Shown piece by piece: positions 43,533-52,720 of a stretch of 64,000 nt of DNA (within the stretch, counting starts at the first letter, position 1; every line of letters starts with the position of its first letter). The notes below the pieces were generated by a model that ran no database searches, was not told the DNA's origin, and saw only the letters and a program-made list of their open reading frames with translations. A program made the position numbers and the translations under genes. The DNA is from Candidatus Cryptobacteroides excrementipullorum (lineage in GTDB: Bacteria; Bacteroidota; Bacteroidia; Bacteroidales; UBA932). Location: the NCBI GenBank assembly GCA_017695065.1, contig JADILZ010000018.1, positions 1 through 64,000 of the forward strand, written 5' to 3'.

Positions 43533-44630
43533 TCATGCAAGGGACGCATATACTTTCTCCAGTGCAAGTGCACTCTTACGCCAGTCGAACAGTCTGAGAC
43601 GCTCTCTGCCACGTTCCTTCATCTTCATGCACAGGTACTTGTTCTCCAGGCATAAGGACACTGCCTCACAGAGAGATTCCGCATCTCCTGGGGTGAAATA
43701 AAGAGCGGCATCGTCAGCCACCTCCTGAAAACAGCTCGCATCCGCAAGGACAACAGGGCATCCGGCCCGGAATGCCTCGAGCACGGGCAGTCCGAATCCC
43801 TCATAAAGGGACGGGAACACAAATGCCTCGGCATGCATGTAGAGAGAAAGGAGCTGCGCATCGGAGGCCTTCATTGCAGTGACCCTTCCGAGCATCCCCA
43901 TTTCCGCCAACGCCTTCTTCTCCGACGGAAGGAGGGCATCTCCGACACAGACTATGGACAAATCCTTCACCTTGTCGGCCAATGGCTTGAGATTCCTGAC
44001 GAAAGGCATGAAATTCTTGTATCCGCCCCGTCTCCCGACATACAGGAGATACCTGGAAGGCCATGGACCGTCTTCCGGGACCAGGTCCTTGAAGGATGTC
44101 CCGTGATAAATCACGGAAATCTTCGCCGGATCTATTTCAGGATATATGGAAAGTATGTCCTTCCGTGTGTTCTGCGACACAGCGATTATATGGTCAGACT
44201 CGAATATCTGGCGCTTCTTCTCGGCAATGACCCTGCGGCTGAAATCCGACGGGAAAATCTCCTGGATCATGTCATGGACCGTAACCACCACAGGCCTGTC
44301 CGGCCTCTTCATATCGAAGAAGTAGCACCCGTAGTATGTAGGATGGAGAATGTCATATTCCTGACAGACAATATCATGCTCGGAATACGCCTTGTTGACG
44401 CGGTCAAGGGCCGAGACCAGTATCTTTCTCCCGCGGAAACTGAAATCATAGTCCACGACATTACGGACAAAAAGCCTGTCCTCCCCGGAGATGTACATGT
44501 TCCTGTTGAATTTCAGGGAGACAACGGGCTCGGTCTCAGGAGAGAAATTACGGAAAAGCTCGGCGAAATACCGTGTTATCCCGCCGGCTCTCTGCGTGGA
44601 GAATTTCTGATAGTCGTACAATACCCTCAT
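43533..44630 (-). CDS. GT4-family glycosyltransferase
   Basis: This GT-B transferase has about 365 residues. The ATG at 44630 (MRVLYDYQKFSTQRAGGITR) is chosen because the frame upstream runs into the bcp gene. VHDMIQEIFPSDF near 131, YLLYVGRRGGYKNF near 196 and FPSLYEGFGLPVLEAFRAGC near 264-283 with the ExFGLPxLE motif are characteristic of family 4 mannosyl- or glucosyltransferases. The donor and acceptor are unknown. The gene is 16 nt downstream of bcp and ends a leftward unit, converging on the Fur-linked outer-membrane gene with 13 nt between stops. Confidence 0.85.
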   Translation of the reverse strand: MRVLYDYQKFSTQRAGGITRYFAELFRNFSPETEPVVSLKFNRNMYISGEDRLFVRNVVDYDFSFRGRKILVSALDRVNKAYSEHDIVCQEYDILHPTYYGCYFFDMKRPDRPVVVTVHDMIQEIFPSDFSRRVIAEKKRQIFESDHIIAVSQNTRKDILSIYPEIDPAKISVIYHGTSFKDLVPEDGPWPSRYLLYVGRRGGYKNFMPFVRNLKPLADKVKDLSIVCVGDALLPSEKKALAEMGMLGRVTAMKASDAQLLSLYMHAEAFVFPSLYEGFGLPVLEAFRAGCPVVLADASCFQEVADDAALYFTPGDAESLCEAVSLCLENKYLCMKMKERGRERLRLFDWRKSALALEKVYASLA

Positions 44631-44646
44631 GCCAGTCCGGGTCCTT

Positions 44647-45093
44647 TCAGCCGAGTATCTGGGCGGCGTGGTTCTTGGTGTCCACTTTCTCGATGACCCG
44701 CTCCAGAGTACCGTCCTCGGCAAAGATGAATGTCCTGCGGAGTGTCCCGACAGTAACCTTCCCGCACATCTTCTTCTCTCCCCATGCTCCGAAATCCTGG
44801 AGCATCTTCGTGGACTTGTCGGAAAGGAGAGTGAACGGCAGAGAATTCTTCTCTATGAACTTCCTGTGTGACGCATCACTGTCCTTGCTGACACCCACCA
44901 CGGTATATCCGGCAGCAGTCAGGGCACCGTAGCCGTCCCTGAGGCTGCATGCCTCCGCCGTGCAGCCCGGGGTGCTGTCCTTCGGGTAGAAATAAATAAC
45001 TGTCTTCCTGCCGATGAAATCCGATGACCTCACCGTTTTCCCGTCCTGGTCAACGACCTCGAAATCGGGCATCTTGTCTCCTGGTTTCAACAT
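44647..45093 (-). CDS. bcp: Thiol peroxidase Bcp (peroxiredoxin Q type)
   Basis: This 148-residue cytosolic peroxiredoxin has DSTPGCTAEACSLRD near residues 39-53, with the peroxidatic Cys in PGCT and the resolving Cys five residues on, as in the Bcp/PrxQ class. It reduces hydrogen peroxide and organic peroxides using thioredoxin; trxB is elsewhere in this window. YVFPKDS-like and DFGAWGEKKMCGK segments also fit, and the length is standard. The upp stop lies 81 nt upstream. Confidence 0.93.
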   Translation of the reverse strand: MLKPGDKMPDFEVVDQDGKTVRSSDFIGRKTVIYFYPKDSTPGCTAEACSLRDGYGALTAAGYTVVGVSKDSDASHRKFIEKNSLPFTLLSDKSTKMLQDFGAWGEKKMCGKVTVGTLRRTFIFAEDGTLERVIEKVDTKNHAAQILG

Positions 45094-45174
45094 GGTTCAA
45101 ACAAATTTTTCCGAAAGGTATCATTAATTTTGAAAAATTCAAAACTGCACTTCATGCGCCCCTTCCGTACCGTG

Positions 45175-45828
45175 TCATTTCTTGTCCCCGTAAGCCAGGT
45201 CGCCGGCATCGCCCAGACCAGGGACTATATATGAATGGCTCGTGAGCTCCTCGTCCATGGTCGCCACCCAGAGGGTCACACCCTGTGCCGGCATGTGCTT
45301 CTGGAGATACTCCACGGCGTAAACGCTCGAGACAGGGCACACAAGATGCGTGTGGGACGGAGTCCCGTCATCAAGCAGCCTGTTGTAGGCTATCTCCAGC
45401 GACGCCCCGGTAGCCAGCATGGTATCGGCAAGTATCAGGACTTTCCCGTCAAGGTCCGGAGCAGTGACATATTCGATATTGATGTGGAAATCATCACCTT
45501 TGTCGTATTTCCTGTACGCGGCGACAAACGCGTTCTGTGCGTTGTCGAAATAGTCGAGGATGCCCTTGTGGAGCGGCAGTCCGGCCCTGAGGATAGTGGC
45601 CACCACGACAGGGTCGTCATGAGTCCTGACCCTGGCTATGCCAAGAGGAGTCTCCACCTGCTTTTCCGAATAGCGGAGCCTCCGGCTTATCTCATAGGCA
45701 AATATGTTGCCTACTTTTTCAAGGTTCGCTCTGAAACGCATGCTGTCTTTCTGTACGTTCCTGTCACGCATCTGGGCTATGAACTTGTTGAGGATAGAAT
45801 CCGTCTCGCCGAGGTTGATAATTTCCAT
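45175..45828 (-). CDS. upp: Uracil phosphoribosyltransferase
   Basis: This 217-residue enzyme makes UMP from uracil and PRPP. VLILADTMLATGASLEIA near residues 127-144 is the PRPP-binding loop, VVATILRAGLPLHKGILDYF lies near 75, and SHSYIVPGLGDAGDLAYG is the uracil-binding C-terminal signature. The sequence is close to Upp throughout, with a common N-terminal extension of a few residues. It follows radC by 47 nt on the same strand. Confidence 0.95.
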   Translation of the reverse strand: MEIINLGETDSILNKFIAQMRDRNVQKDSMRFRANLEKVGNIFAYEISRRLRYSEKQVETPLGIARVRTHDDPVVVATILRAGLPLHKGILDYFDNAQNAFVAAYRKYDKGDDFHINIEYVTAPDLDGKVLILADTMLATGASLEIAYNRLLDDGTPSHTHLVCPVSSVYAVEYLQKHMPAQGVTLWVATMDEELTSHSYIVPGLGDAGDLAYGDKK

Positions 45829-45875
45829 GATAATTCAGTTTTGATCTGCTAAGATACAACTTTAATCCGGATTTT

Positions 45876-46568
45876 CTACCTGCCTGCCACCTCCACCCTC
45901 TCGTTTGCAAAACTGTAGAAGCGGTCATCGGCTATGATTATATGGTCCAGGAGCGATATGCCGAAGGTCTCGGCGGCTTTCCGCAGAATGCCTGTCTGGC
46001 GTATGTCGCTCGAGCCGGGCTGAGGGTTTCCGGAAGGATGGTTGTGCACGAGGATAATACCGCTCGCAAGCCTCTCGAGTGCACTTTTCATCACCAGCCT
46101 GACATCGATTACAGTGGCATCGAGCCCTCCTGTACTGACACATTCCTTTCCTATGATGTAATTCGCCCTGTTCAGATAGATGACCCAGCACTCCTCGTGC
46201 CGGAGCGCCCTCATTCTATGTACCATGGTCCTGTATATCATCGAAGGGTCGGTTATCGACACTTTTTCCACTGTATCCGCTTCCGAAAAACACCTTCTCC
46301 CCAGTTCGAAAGCGGCCGTTACCGCTGCTGCCTTGTCAGGGCCAATCCCGCTGATCCTGCACATCTGCCTCACCGGCATGCGGGAAAGCGCCAGGAGGCT
46401 GTCCCCCGCAGAATGGAGGAGCATCCGCGCTATATCCACGGCATTCCACTTCCCGCTGCCGGTCCTTATGAGTATGGCCGCAAGTTCGGCATTGCTCAAA
46501 GCCCCTGCACCTTTCTCAAGCATCTTCTCACGAGGCCTGTCATCCTGTCCGAGTTCCTTTATCTTCAT
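45876..46568 (-). CDS. radC: RadC-family JAB-domain protein
   Basis: The protein has about 230 residues, with the ATG at 46568 (MKIKELGQDDRPREKM). The longer open frame upstream crosses the lspA terminator and is not coding. An N-terminal helix-hairpin-helix-like part (GAGALSNAELAAILIRTG) is followed by a JAB/MPN domain with HNHPSGNPQPGSSD near 178-191, the metal-binding HxHx8-10SxxD motif. RadC was named for a DNA-repair phenotype that has been questioned; its enzymatic role is unclear. The -7-like element TATTTTTG on the minus strand at 46582-46589 could give it its own start. Confidence 0.92.
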   Translation of the reverse strand: MKIKELGQDDRPREKMLEKGAGALSNAELAAILIRTGSGKWNAVDIARMLLHSAGDSLLALSRMPVRQMCRISGIGPDKAAAVTAAFELGRRCFSEADTVEKVSITDPSMIYRTMVHRMRALRHEECWVIYLNRANYIIGKECVSTGGLDATVIDVRLVMKSALERLASGIILVHNHPSGNPQPGSSDIRQTGILRKAAETFGISLLDHIIIADDRFYSFANERVEVAGR

Positions 46569-46607
46569 TGGTTTTTTCGCACAAAAATAAAGGCAGCAGA
46601 CAAAAAA

Positions 46608-46640
46608 AGTCCCGGATAGATACCCCGGGACTCCGTTTTT
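46608..46640 (-). terminator. Intrinsic terminator of the ileS-dksA-lspA unit
   Basis: An 8-bp GC-rich stem (46608-46615 with 46625-46632) has A and T tracts on both sides, so it could work in both directions. It lies 19 nt past the lspA stop codon. Confidence 0.85.
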
Positions 46641-46650
46641 TTCTCTTTTT

Positions 46651-47250
46651 TCAGCTTTTTTCCGAATCTTTATGTCCTCCGCTTTCCTTGGAGAAGAACC
46701 TGAACTGGAAAAACAGCAGATACAAGGCTCCGCACGTGACACAACTGTCGGCGAAATTGAACACTGGAGCGAAGAAACGGAACGGATGTCCGCCAATAAG
46801 CGGCATCCAGTCAGGAAAGACAGTGTCGATGATAGGGAAATAGAACATGTCCACCACATGGCCGAACATGAACGGGGCATAATCCCATATAAGTCCGTAA
46901 AAGAAACAGTCGATTATGTTTCCCATGGCCCCGGCTGTTATCATCGTCAGCCCCACAGTCACACCGAACGGTGTGTCACCCTTCTTCAGGAGACGGTTTA
47001 TCCACCATACCAGGAAGCCGAAGAGCACAATCCGGAACAACGACAACAGGAACTTGCCCACTGCCCCGCCGAACTTCATGCCGAAAGCCATTCCTTCGTT
47101 CTCTATATAATAAATCTGGAACCAGTCTCCGAATACATGGATACTCTCCCCTATCGACATGTTGGTCTTGACAAGCACCTTGATCACCTGGTCTATCACG
47201 ACCAGAAGTACACCAAGGACTATCAGGAACTTTCCTTTTGAAATCTTCAT
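46651..47250 (-). CDS. lspA: Lipoprotein signal peptidase II
   Basis: This 199-residue inner-membrane aspartic protease has four membrane helices. It removes signal peptides from lipoproteins after diacylglyceryl transfer. The two catalytic Asp are in GAMGNIIDCFFYG near residues 108-120 and FNFADSCVTCG near 163-173; VVIDQVIKVLVKTN near 17-30 is also conserved. It is longer than proteobacterial LspA because of inserted loops, normal for Bacteroidales. One nucleotide separates it from the dksA-like gene, and ileS precedes that. Confidence 0.95.
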   Translation of the reverse strand: MKISKGKFLIVLGVLLVVIDQVIKVLVKTNMSIGESIHVFGDWFQIYYIENEGMAFGMKFGGAVGKFLLSLFRIVLFGFLVWWINRLLKKGDTPFGVTVGLTMITAGAMGNIIDCFFYGLIWDYAPFMFGHVVDMFYFPIIDTVFPDWMPLIGGHPFRFFAPVFNFADSCVTCGALYLLFFQFRFFSKESGGHKDSEKS

Positions 47251-47251
47251 C

Positions 47252-47671
47252 TTATTTGTTCTTGTTCAGCATCTCCTTCGCTTCCACGGTCAATGTGGCA
47301 TGAGGGACAAGGCGGAGCCTCTCCTTCGGGATCAGCTTGCCAGTCACACGGCACACTCCGTAAGTCTTGTTCTCTATACGCACCAGCGCCGCCTCAAGGT
47401 TCTGTATAAACTTGTACTGTCTCTGTGCGAGCTGCCCCGCCTCTTCCTTGGAAAGAGTGGAGGCGCCTTCCTCCATCACCTTGAAAGTCGGGGATGTATC
47501 CTCGATGTCATTGCTTGATCCGTGAGTAACGACATCCCTTAGAGTCTTGTACTCCTTCTTGGCCTTTGCAAGCATGTCAAGGATAATCTCCTTGAACTCC
47601 TGCAGCTCCTCGTCACTGTAACGAACCTTCACTTCTGGCTCATTGATGTTCTTTTCTTCAGCCATAATCAT
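47252..47671 (-). CDS. TraR/DksA-family protein with degenerate zinc finger
   Basis: This 139-residue cytosolic protein has a coiled-coil N-terminal part (about 15-95) and a DksA-like C-terminal motif, YGVCRVTGKLIPKERLRLVP near 102-121. Only one of the four usual zinc Cys is left, which is standard for the Bacteroidota form. DksA-type proteins enter the secondary channel of RNA polymerase and adjust rRNA and amino-acid promoters with ppGpp. ATG at 47671 or 47665 are both possible. The gene lies 24 nt after ileS and 1 nt before lspA. Confidence 0.88.
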   Translation of the reverse strand: MIMAEEKNINEPEVKVRYSDEELQEFKEIILDMLAKAKKEYKTLRDVVTHGSSNDIEDTSPTFKVMEEGASTLSKEEAGQLAQRQYKFIQNLEAALVRIENKTYGVCRVTGKLIPKERLRLVPHATLTVEAKEMLNKNK

Positions 47672-47695
47672 GTATAGTTTTAGAGTTTGTATTAT

Positions 47696-50600
47696 CTATC
47701 CTATTTTCTCTACCTTAATATATACCGGGGTCTCGCTCCACTCTACCTGGCTTCCCTCCGCCGGAGAGTCCTGCTCCACGAGCCTTATCCCCTTAGCAAG
47801 TGTCTGGGCAAGGACATAATCCGTAAAGCACTGCATAGAGTCCGAAAGGTCGGCGAAATTCTGCCCTGAGGCATATACTGTCACATTTATCTTGTCCGTG
47901 ACATCGAACCCGCTGTCTTTCCTGAGGTTCTGTATCCTGTTTATAAGTTCGCGCGCGGTCCCCTCCCTCTTCAGTTCCGGAGTGATGGTCACATCGAGCG
48001 CCAGCGTGAGCGGACCGTCAGAAGCCACAAGCCAGCCCGGCATGTCCTCCGACGAGATCTCATAGTCCCCTGCCGACAGGACGACGTCACCTGAAGCGAG
48101 ACTGAGCACATAACCTGCTTCTCCGCTGGCCTGGATCCTGGCTATGTCCTCCTGGGAAAGCTGTGCAAAAGCTGCTGCAATCTCTTTCATCTGCTTGCCG
48201 TACTTCTTGCCCAACGTCTTGAAATTTGGCTTTATCTTCTTGGTTATCAAGCCAGCTGTGTCAGAGATGAATTCCGCCTCCTTGACATTCACCTCGCCAA
48301 GGAGAAGGGACTTGACCTTCTCAAGCTGCTCTTTCACGCCATTGTCGATAACAGGTATCACGAGTTTTGAAAGCGGCTGGCGGACCTTTATGTTTACCTT
48401 TCTGCGCAATGCAAACACCATGGAGGATGCCCTCTGCGCGAGCTCCATCCTCTCCTCGAGGTCCTTGTCCACCACTGATGCATCGTATGAAGGCATCTTC
48501 ACGTAATGGACTGACTCAGCCCCCGGGACGAGGTCCAGATAAAGTCTCTCCATAAAGAATGGAGCAATAGGGGCAGCGAGAAGTGCCACATCAACAAGAA
48601 CTTCATACAGAGTCTGATAGGCAGTCAGCTTATCATTATCCATAGTCCCGCCCCAGAATCTCTTCCTGTTGAGACGCACATACCAGTTGCTCAGATGGTC
48701 GCACACGAAATCCTGGATCAGCCTGCCGGCCGTCGTTATGTCATAGTCCTCGTATGCCGCCTCAACATTCTTCACAAGAGTGTTGAGCAGCGAAATGATC
48801 CACCTGTCGATTTCCGGACGCCCGGACACCGGCACCGCAGGAGCGGAAGGGTCGAATCCGTCGATATTGGCATAAAGGGCAAAGAACGAATACGTGTTGT
48901 AGAGTGTCCCGAAGAACTTCCTCCTCACCTCGTCCACCCCGGCCTCGTCGAACTTGAGGTTGTCCCAAGGCTGGGAATTTGTCAGCATATACCACCTGAG
49001 TGCATCAGGACCGTACTTGTCGAGCGCCTTGAAAGGATCAACGGCATTTCCGAGCCTCTTGCTCATCTTGTTGCCGTCCTTGTCGAGTACAAGACCGTTG
49101 GAGATCACACGCCTGAAGGCACATGTCCCGCTTACCATCGTATGTATGGCGTGCAGGGTATAGAACCAGCCTCTTGTCTGGTCGACACCTTCGGCAATGA
49201 AGTCGGCCGTACACCCGAACTTCCTGTTTCCGATATTTCTCAGGCCCTCCTGTGCATACGGCATGGACCCCGAGTCGAACCATACATCTATCAGGTCGGA
49301 CTCACGCACCATCTTCTTCCCGGAATCCGACACGAGGAATATATTATCGACATACGGACGGTGGAGATCGATCCTGTCATAGTTTTCCTTGGACATGTCG
49401 TCAGGATTGAATCCTTTGTCTTTCAATGGATTGGACGACATTATACCAGCACTTACCGATTTTTCCACCTCGGCATAAAGCTCCTTGAGGGAGCCGATGC
49501 ACTTCTCCTCCTTACCGTCCTCAGTCCTCCATATCGGCAGAGGAGTGCCCCAGTAACGGCTCCTGGAAAGATTCCAGTCCTGGATGTTCTCCAGCCACTT
49601 TCCGAAACGGCCGGTGCCGGTGGACTCAGGTTTCCAGGTTATGGTATTGTTCAGCTCTATCATCTTGTCCCTGACGGCAGTGGTCCTGATGAACCAAGAG
49701 TTGAGAGGGTAGTAGAGCACTGGCTTGTCCGTCCTCCAGCAATGAGGGTAGGTATGCACATGCTTCTCTATCTTGAAGGCCTTGCCCTGCTGCTTGAGCA
49801 TCACGCATATGTCCACATCAAGCGTAGGTGCATCAGGGGCGAGAGAATCATCATATGCGTTCTTGACATATCTGCCCGAGAACTCGGCATATTCCGGAGA
49901 TACCCTTTCAGACACATATGCAGGGTCCATATCCTCGATCCTGTAGAAACGGCCCTTGCGGTCCACCTGGGCCTGCCTGTCACCGTTCCTGTCTATTACC
50001 ATCAGCGGAGGCACTCCGTTGGCCTTGGCCACCTTGTCATCGTCTGCTCCGAATGTAGGCGCGATATGCACTATACCGGTAGTGCCTTCGTCTGTGGTCA
50101 CATAGTCTCCCGGAATCACTCTGAACGCCCCGTCATCCGGCCTGAACCACGGGATGAGCTGGCGGTATGATATGCCGACAAGCTCCGAGCCCTTGAACCT
50201 GCCGTCAAGCACCCTATACGGGACGAGCTTGTCGCCAGGCCTGTAGTCTTCCATCTGTATCCCCTTGGCCTTCGGATTGAACACGGAGTCGAGAAGGACT
50301 TCCGCTATCACGTATATCGCAGGTGTGCCGGTATAAGGGTTGAATGAAAGCACCCTGATGTAATCTATGCCAGGTCCGACGCAAAGAGCCGTGTTGGAAG
50401 GGAGTGTCCAGGGGGTCGTGGTCCATGCGAGGAAATATACCGGCAGAGTCTCGCATCCGAACAAGACCTGGGACTTCTCGTCCTTTATGACCTCGAACTG
50501 CACCACTGCCGTAGTGTCCTTCACGTCCCTGTAGCATCCCGGCTGGTTCAGCTCATGGGAACTTAGCCCGGTACCTGCCGCCGGGGAATAAGGCTGGATG

Positions 50601-51130
50601 GAATACCCCTTATACAGGAGACCTTTCCCGTATATGTCCTTCAGGAGATACCACAATGTCTCGATGTACCTGTTGTCATATGTGATATACGGGTCATCCA
50701 TATCCACCCAGTATCCTATCCTCTCGGTAAGGTTCACCCACTCGCGGGTGTATTTCATGACCTCCTTGCGGCAGGCCCTGTTATATTCCTCTACACTTAT
50801 CCTCGTGCCTATGTCCTCCTTTGTGATCCCGAGCATCTTCTCCACGCCCAGCTCCACAGGAAGGCCGTGAGTATCCCACCCGGCACGTCTCTCGACACGG
50901 TAGCCGCTCTGGGTCTTGTACCTGCAGATGGCATCCTTGATGGAACGGGCGATAACATGGTGTATGCCCGGCATGCCGTTGGCCGAAGGCGGACCTTCGA
51001 AGAATATGAACTCCGGAGCCCCCTCCCTCACCTGGAGAGAGCGCTCGAAAGCGTGATTCCGCTTCCATCTGTCAAGTATTTCGCTGCCTGTCTGTACAAG
51101 GTCCAGCCCTTTATACTCCTTAAATGCCAT
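47696..51130 (-). CDS. ileS: Isoleucyl-tRNA synthetase
   Basis: This 1144-residue class I aminoacyl-tRNA synthetase has EGPPSANGMPGIHHVIARSI near residues 45-64, the variant HIGH region typical of the longer, eukaryote-like IleRS type. GWDTHGLPVELGVEKMLG follows near 83, and NKMSKRLGNAVDP near 688 is the KMSKS loop. The editing domain lies between, and the tail (about 830-1144) has the anticodon-binding and C-terminal parts of this type. This IleRS class is often naturally tolerant to mupirocin. It starts a leftward operon with the dksA-like and lspA genes and is divergent from the CvpA gene. Confidence 0.97.
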   Translation of the reverse strand: MAFKEYKGLDLVQTGSEILDRWKRNHAFERSLQVREGAPEFIFFEGPPSANGMPGIHHVIARSIKDAICRYKTQSGYRVERRAGWDTHGLPVELGVEKMLGITKEDIGTRISVEEYNRACRKEVMKYTREWVNLTERIGYWVDMDDPYITYDNRYIETLWYLLKDIYGKGLLYKGYSIQPYSPAAGTGLSSHELNQPGCYRDVKDTTAVVQFEVIKDEKSQVLFGCETLPVYFLAWTTTPWTLPSNTALCVGPGIDYIRVLSFNPYTGTPAIYVIAEVLLDSVFNPKAKGIQMEDYRPGDKLVPYRVLDGRFKGSELVGISYRQLIPWFRPDDGAFRVIPGDYVTTDEGTTGIVHIAPTFGADDDKVAKANGVPPLMVIDRNGDRQAQVDRKGRFYRIEDMDPAYVSERVSPEYAEFSGRYVKNAYDDSLAPDAPTLDVDICVMLKQQGKAFKIEKHVHTYPHCWRTDKPVLYYPLNSWFIRTTAVRDKMIELNNTITWKPESTGTGRFGKWLENIQDWNLSRSRYWGTPLPIWRTEDGKEEKCIGSLKELYAEVEKSVSAGIMSSNPLKDKGFNPDDMSKENYDRIDLHRPYVDNIFLVSDSGKKMVRESDLIDVWFDSGSMPYAQEGLRNIGNRKFGCTADFIAEGVDQTRGWFYTLHAIHTMVSGTCAFRRVISNGLVLDKDGNKMSKRLGNAVDPFKALDKYGPDALRWYMLTNSQPWDNLKFDEAGVDEVRRKFFGTLYNTYSFFALYANIDGFDPSAPAVPVSGRPEIDRWIISLLNTLVKNVEAAYEDYDITTAGRLIQDFVCDHLSNWYVRLNRKRFWGGTMDNDKLTAYQTLYEVLVDVALLAAPIAPFFMERLYLDLVPGAESVHYVKMPSYDASVVDKDLEERMELAQRASSMVFALRRKVNIKVRQPLSKLVIPVIDNGVKEQLEKVKSLLLGEVNVKEAEFISDTAGLITKKIKPNFKTLGKKYGKQMKEIAAAFAQLSQEDIARIQASGEAGYVLSLASGDVVLSAGDYEISSEDMPGWLVASDGPLTLALDVTITPELKREGTARELINRIQNLRKDSGFDVTDKINVTVYASGQNFADLSDSMQCFTDYVLAQTLAKGIRLVEQDSPAEGSQVEWSETPVYIKVEKIG

Positions 51131-51191
51131 ATCTGTCTTTTTTCTTAACCATACAATGTCATGACGGGATGCATTTGCAAAAAAAATTGTC

Positions 51192-51239
51192 TAATTTTGC
51201 AAACCCTTTCCGCGCCGGAAATTTCAACTTGCAAATATA
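51192..51239. promoter_or_regulatory. Divergent promoter elements of ileS and the CvpA-tsaB unit
   Basis: On the plus strand TAATTTTG at 51192-51199 lies 60 nt before the CvpA gene. On the minus strand TATATTTG (complement of 51232-51239) lies about 100 nt before ileS. Both match TAnnTTTG, and their transcribed regions overlap. The -33 boxes are not convincing. Confidence 0.45.
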
Positions 51240-51259
51240 GGAATTAACTTTGATAAAAA

Positions 51260-51754
51260 ATGAATATCCTGGATATAATAATCCTCATCTGTTTCATCCC
51301 TGCAGTGATAAACGGGCTCAGAAGGGGTCTGGTGGCACAGGTGGTCTCGATAATATCGATAATTCTCGGGGTGTGGCTATCCTTCAGATTCTCCTCGATG
51401 CTCGGGAAATGGCTTGCGCAGTGGTTCGGCGGAGTATCCTCGGAGATACTGGACATAGTGTCGTTCACAGTGATTCTCATCGTGGTGATATTCGCGCTCT
51501 TCGCCGTAGGGAAAATCATCGAGGCAAGCATAAAGATAATAATGCTCGGGTGGCTGAACAAGCTCCTGGGGCTAGTGTTCGCACTGCTCAAATGTGCCCT
51601 TATACTGGGACTGGTGATAATAATGTTCAACTCTGTCAACAGCAATTTCCACATTGTCAAGGAATCCACACTTTCAGGTTCGGTGCTGTACCCACCCCTG
51701 AAAGATGCCGCATACTCGGTTTTTCCGTACCTTAAAGAACTGCTGTTCAAATAA
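51260..51754 (+). CDS. CvpA-family membrane protein
   Basis: This 164-residue protein has four membrane helices. MNILDIIILICFIPAVINGLRRGLV at the start, taken in part, and SFRFSSMLGKWLAQWF are typical of the CvpA family (colicin V production protein in E. coli, purine-regulon linked there). The molecular role is not established. It is the first gene of a plus-strand unit and tsaB starts 9 nt downstream. In Bacteroidales the two are often adjacent. Confidence 0.82.
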   Translation: MNILDIIILICFIPAVINGLRRGLVAQVVSIISIILGVWLSFRFSSMLGKWLAQWFGGVSSEILDIVSFTVILIVVIFALFAVGKIIEASIKIIMLGWLNKLLGLVFALLKCALILGLVIIMFNSVNSNFHIVKESTLSGSVLYPPLKDAAYSVFPYLKELLFK

Positions 51755-51763
51755 AAACACGAC

Positions 51764-52468
51764 ATGGACACTATAATACTTCTCGAGACTTCGACAGAAC
51801 TCTGTTCCGCTGCCATCGCCAGGGACGGGGAAATAATATCATACAGGGAAAGCGGGACCCTGAGGGCACATGCCTCACTGACCGCGGTATTTGTACAGGA
51901 AATGCTTGACGAGACCGGGATAAGACTCGGGGATTGTTCAGCCGTCTGCGTCAGCATGGGGCCAGGGTCATACACAGGACTGAGGGTCGGGGTATCCACG
52001 GCCAAAGGGCTGTGCTTCGGGGCAGGACTGCCTCTTGTCGCCGTAGGGACACTGGATACACTGGTATGGCAGGCCATATCTGAAGGGAATGTTCCGGAAG
52101 GATGCAGGCACATTGTCCCGATGATAGACGCCAGGAGGATGGAAGTCTATACATCTGTCTTCTCCGCAGACGGGAGGCAGGAAGAAGATGTCAGGCCGGC
52201 CGTACTGGAGCCTGGCAGTTTCCGCAGCCTCTCAGGCTCAGGACCGGTGCTCTTCATCGGAGACGGGGCCGGGAAGGCATCTGAAGTAATAGACCTTCCT
52301 GATGCAGTCTTCATCCAGTGCTGCCCGAAGGCTTCGGCAATGCTCATCCCTGCCATGGCCGAATACAAAAGCGAACGGTTCAAAGACGTTGCGTACTTCG
52401 AACCGTTCTATCTGAAAGAGTTTGTAGTGACCGCCAGCAGGAAGGACCCGCTCAGGCGGCACGTATGA
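51764..52468 (+). CDS. tsaB: tRNA threonylcarbamoyladenosine biosynthesis protein TsaB
   Basis: This 234-residue protein of the ASKHA fold has DTIILLETSTELCSAAIARD at the N-terminus, GPGSYTGLRVGVSTAKGL near 66-83 and MIDARRMEVYTSVF near 117-130. TsaB is a partner of TsaD and TsaE in making t6A37 on ANN-decoding tRNAs; it has no activity alone and acts as a scaffold. The length is normal. It ends the plus-strand CvpA-tsaB unit and is convergent with the thioredoxin-fold lipoprotein. Confidence 0.92.
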   Translation: MDTIILLETSTELCSAAIARDGEIISYRESGTLRAHASLTAVFVQEMLDETGIRLGDCSAVCVSMGPGSYTGLRVGVSTAKGLCFGAGLPLVAVGTLDTLVWQAISEGNVPEGCRHIVPMIDARRMEVYTSVFSADGRQEEDVRPAVLEPGSFRSLSGSGPVLFIGDGAGKASEVIDLPDAVFIQCCPKASAMLIPAMAEYKSERFKDVAYFEPFYLKEFVVTASRKDPLRRHV

Positions 52469-52581
52469 TACCTGTCACATCAGGGACAGAGTCACAGCGG
52501 ACATATTTATACACATTACCGAACCTGTAACCGGTCCATGTAAATTTGTAAGTTCGTAAAAAAGCAAACCGCAAGAATACC

Positions 52582-52693
52582 AATCCTTGCACGCCTGCCG
52601 GATTTTTTTCTGTTTTTTCAGCAGGGAGGGTAAATGAAGCTGCTGTATCCGACGGGAATGAGGCGGGGGTGGGAATTTTTTGCCTCACTCCCG
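52582..52693. terminator. Convergent terminator region after tsaB
   Basis: The 252-nt gap 52469-52720 holds two structures. AATCC (52582-52586) with GGATT (52600-52604) and an inner GCA-TGC pair are followed by a T-run, a weak plus-strand terminator. A 12-bp stem with one G-U pair (52653-52664 with 52682-52693) encloses a 17-nt loop and may end the leftward gene. I see no gene in the gap. Confidence 0.55.
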
Positions 52694-52720
52694 GTCATAC
52701 AGCACCGCTGCACGGACGTG

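Noticed and set aside
48695..50170. Long open frame (about 491 codons) on the plus strand opposite ileS
   Set aside because: It is antisense to a confident ileS with biased amino-acid composition and no recognisable domain, so it is a shadow.
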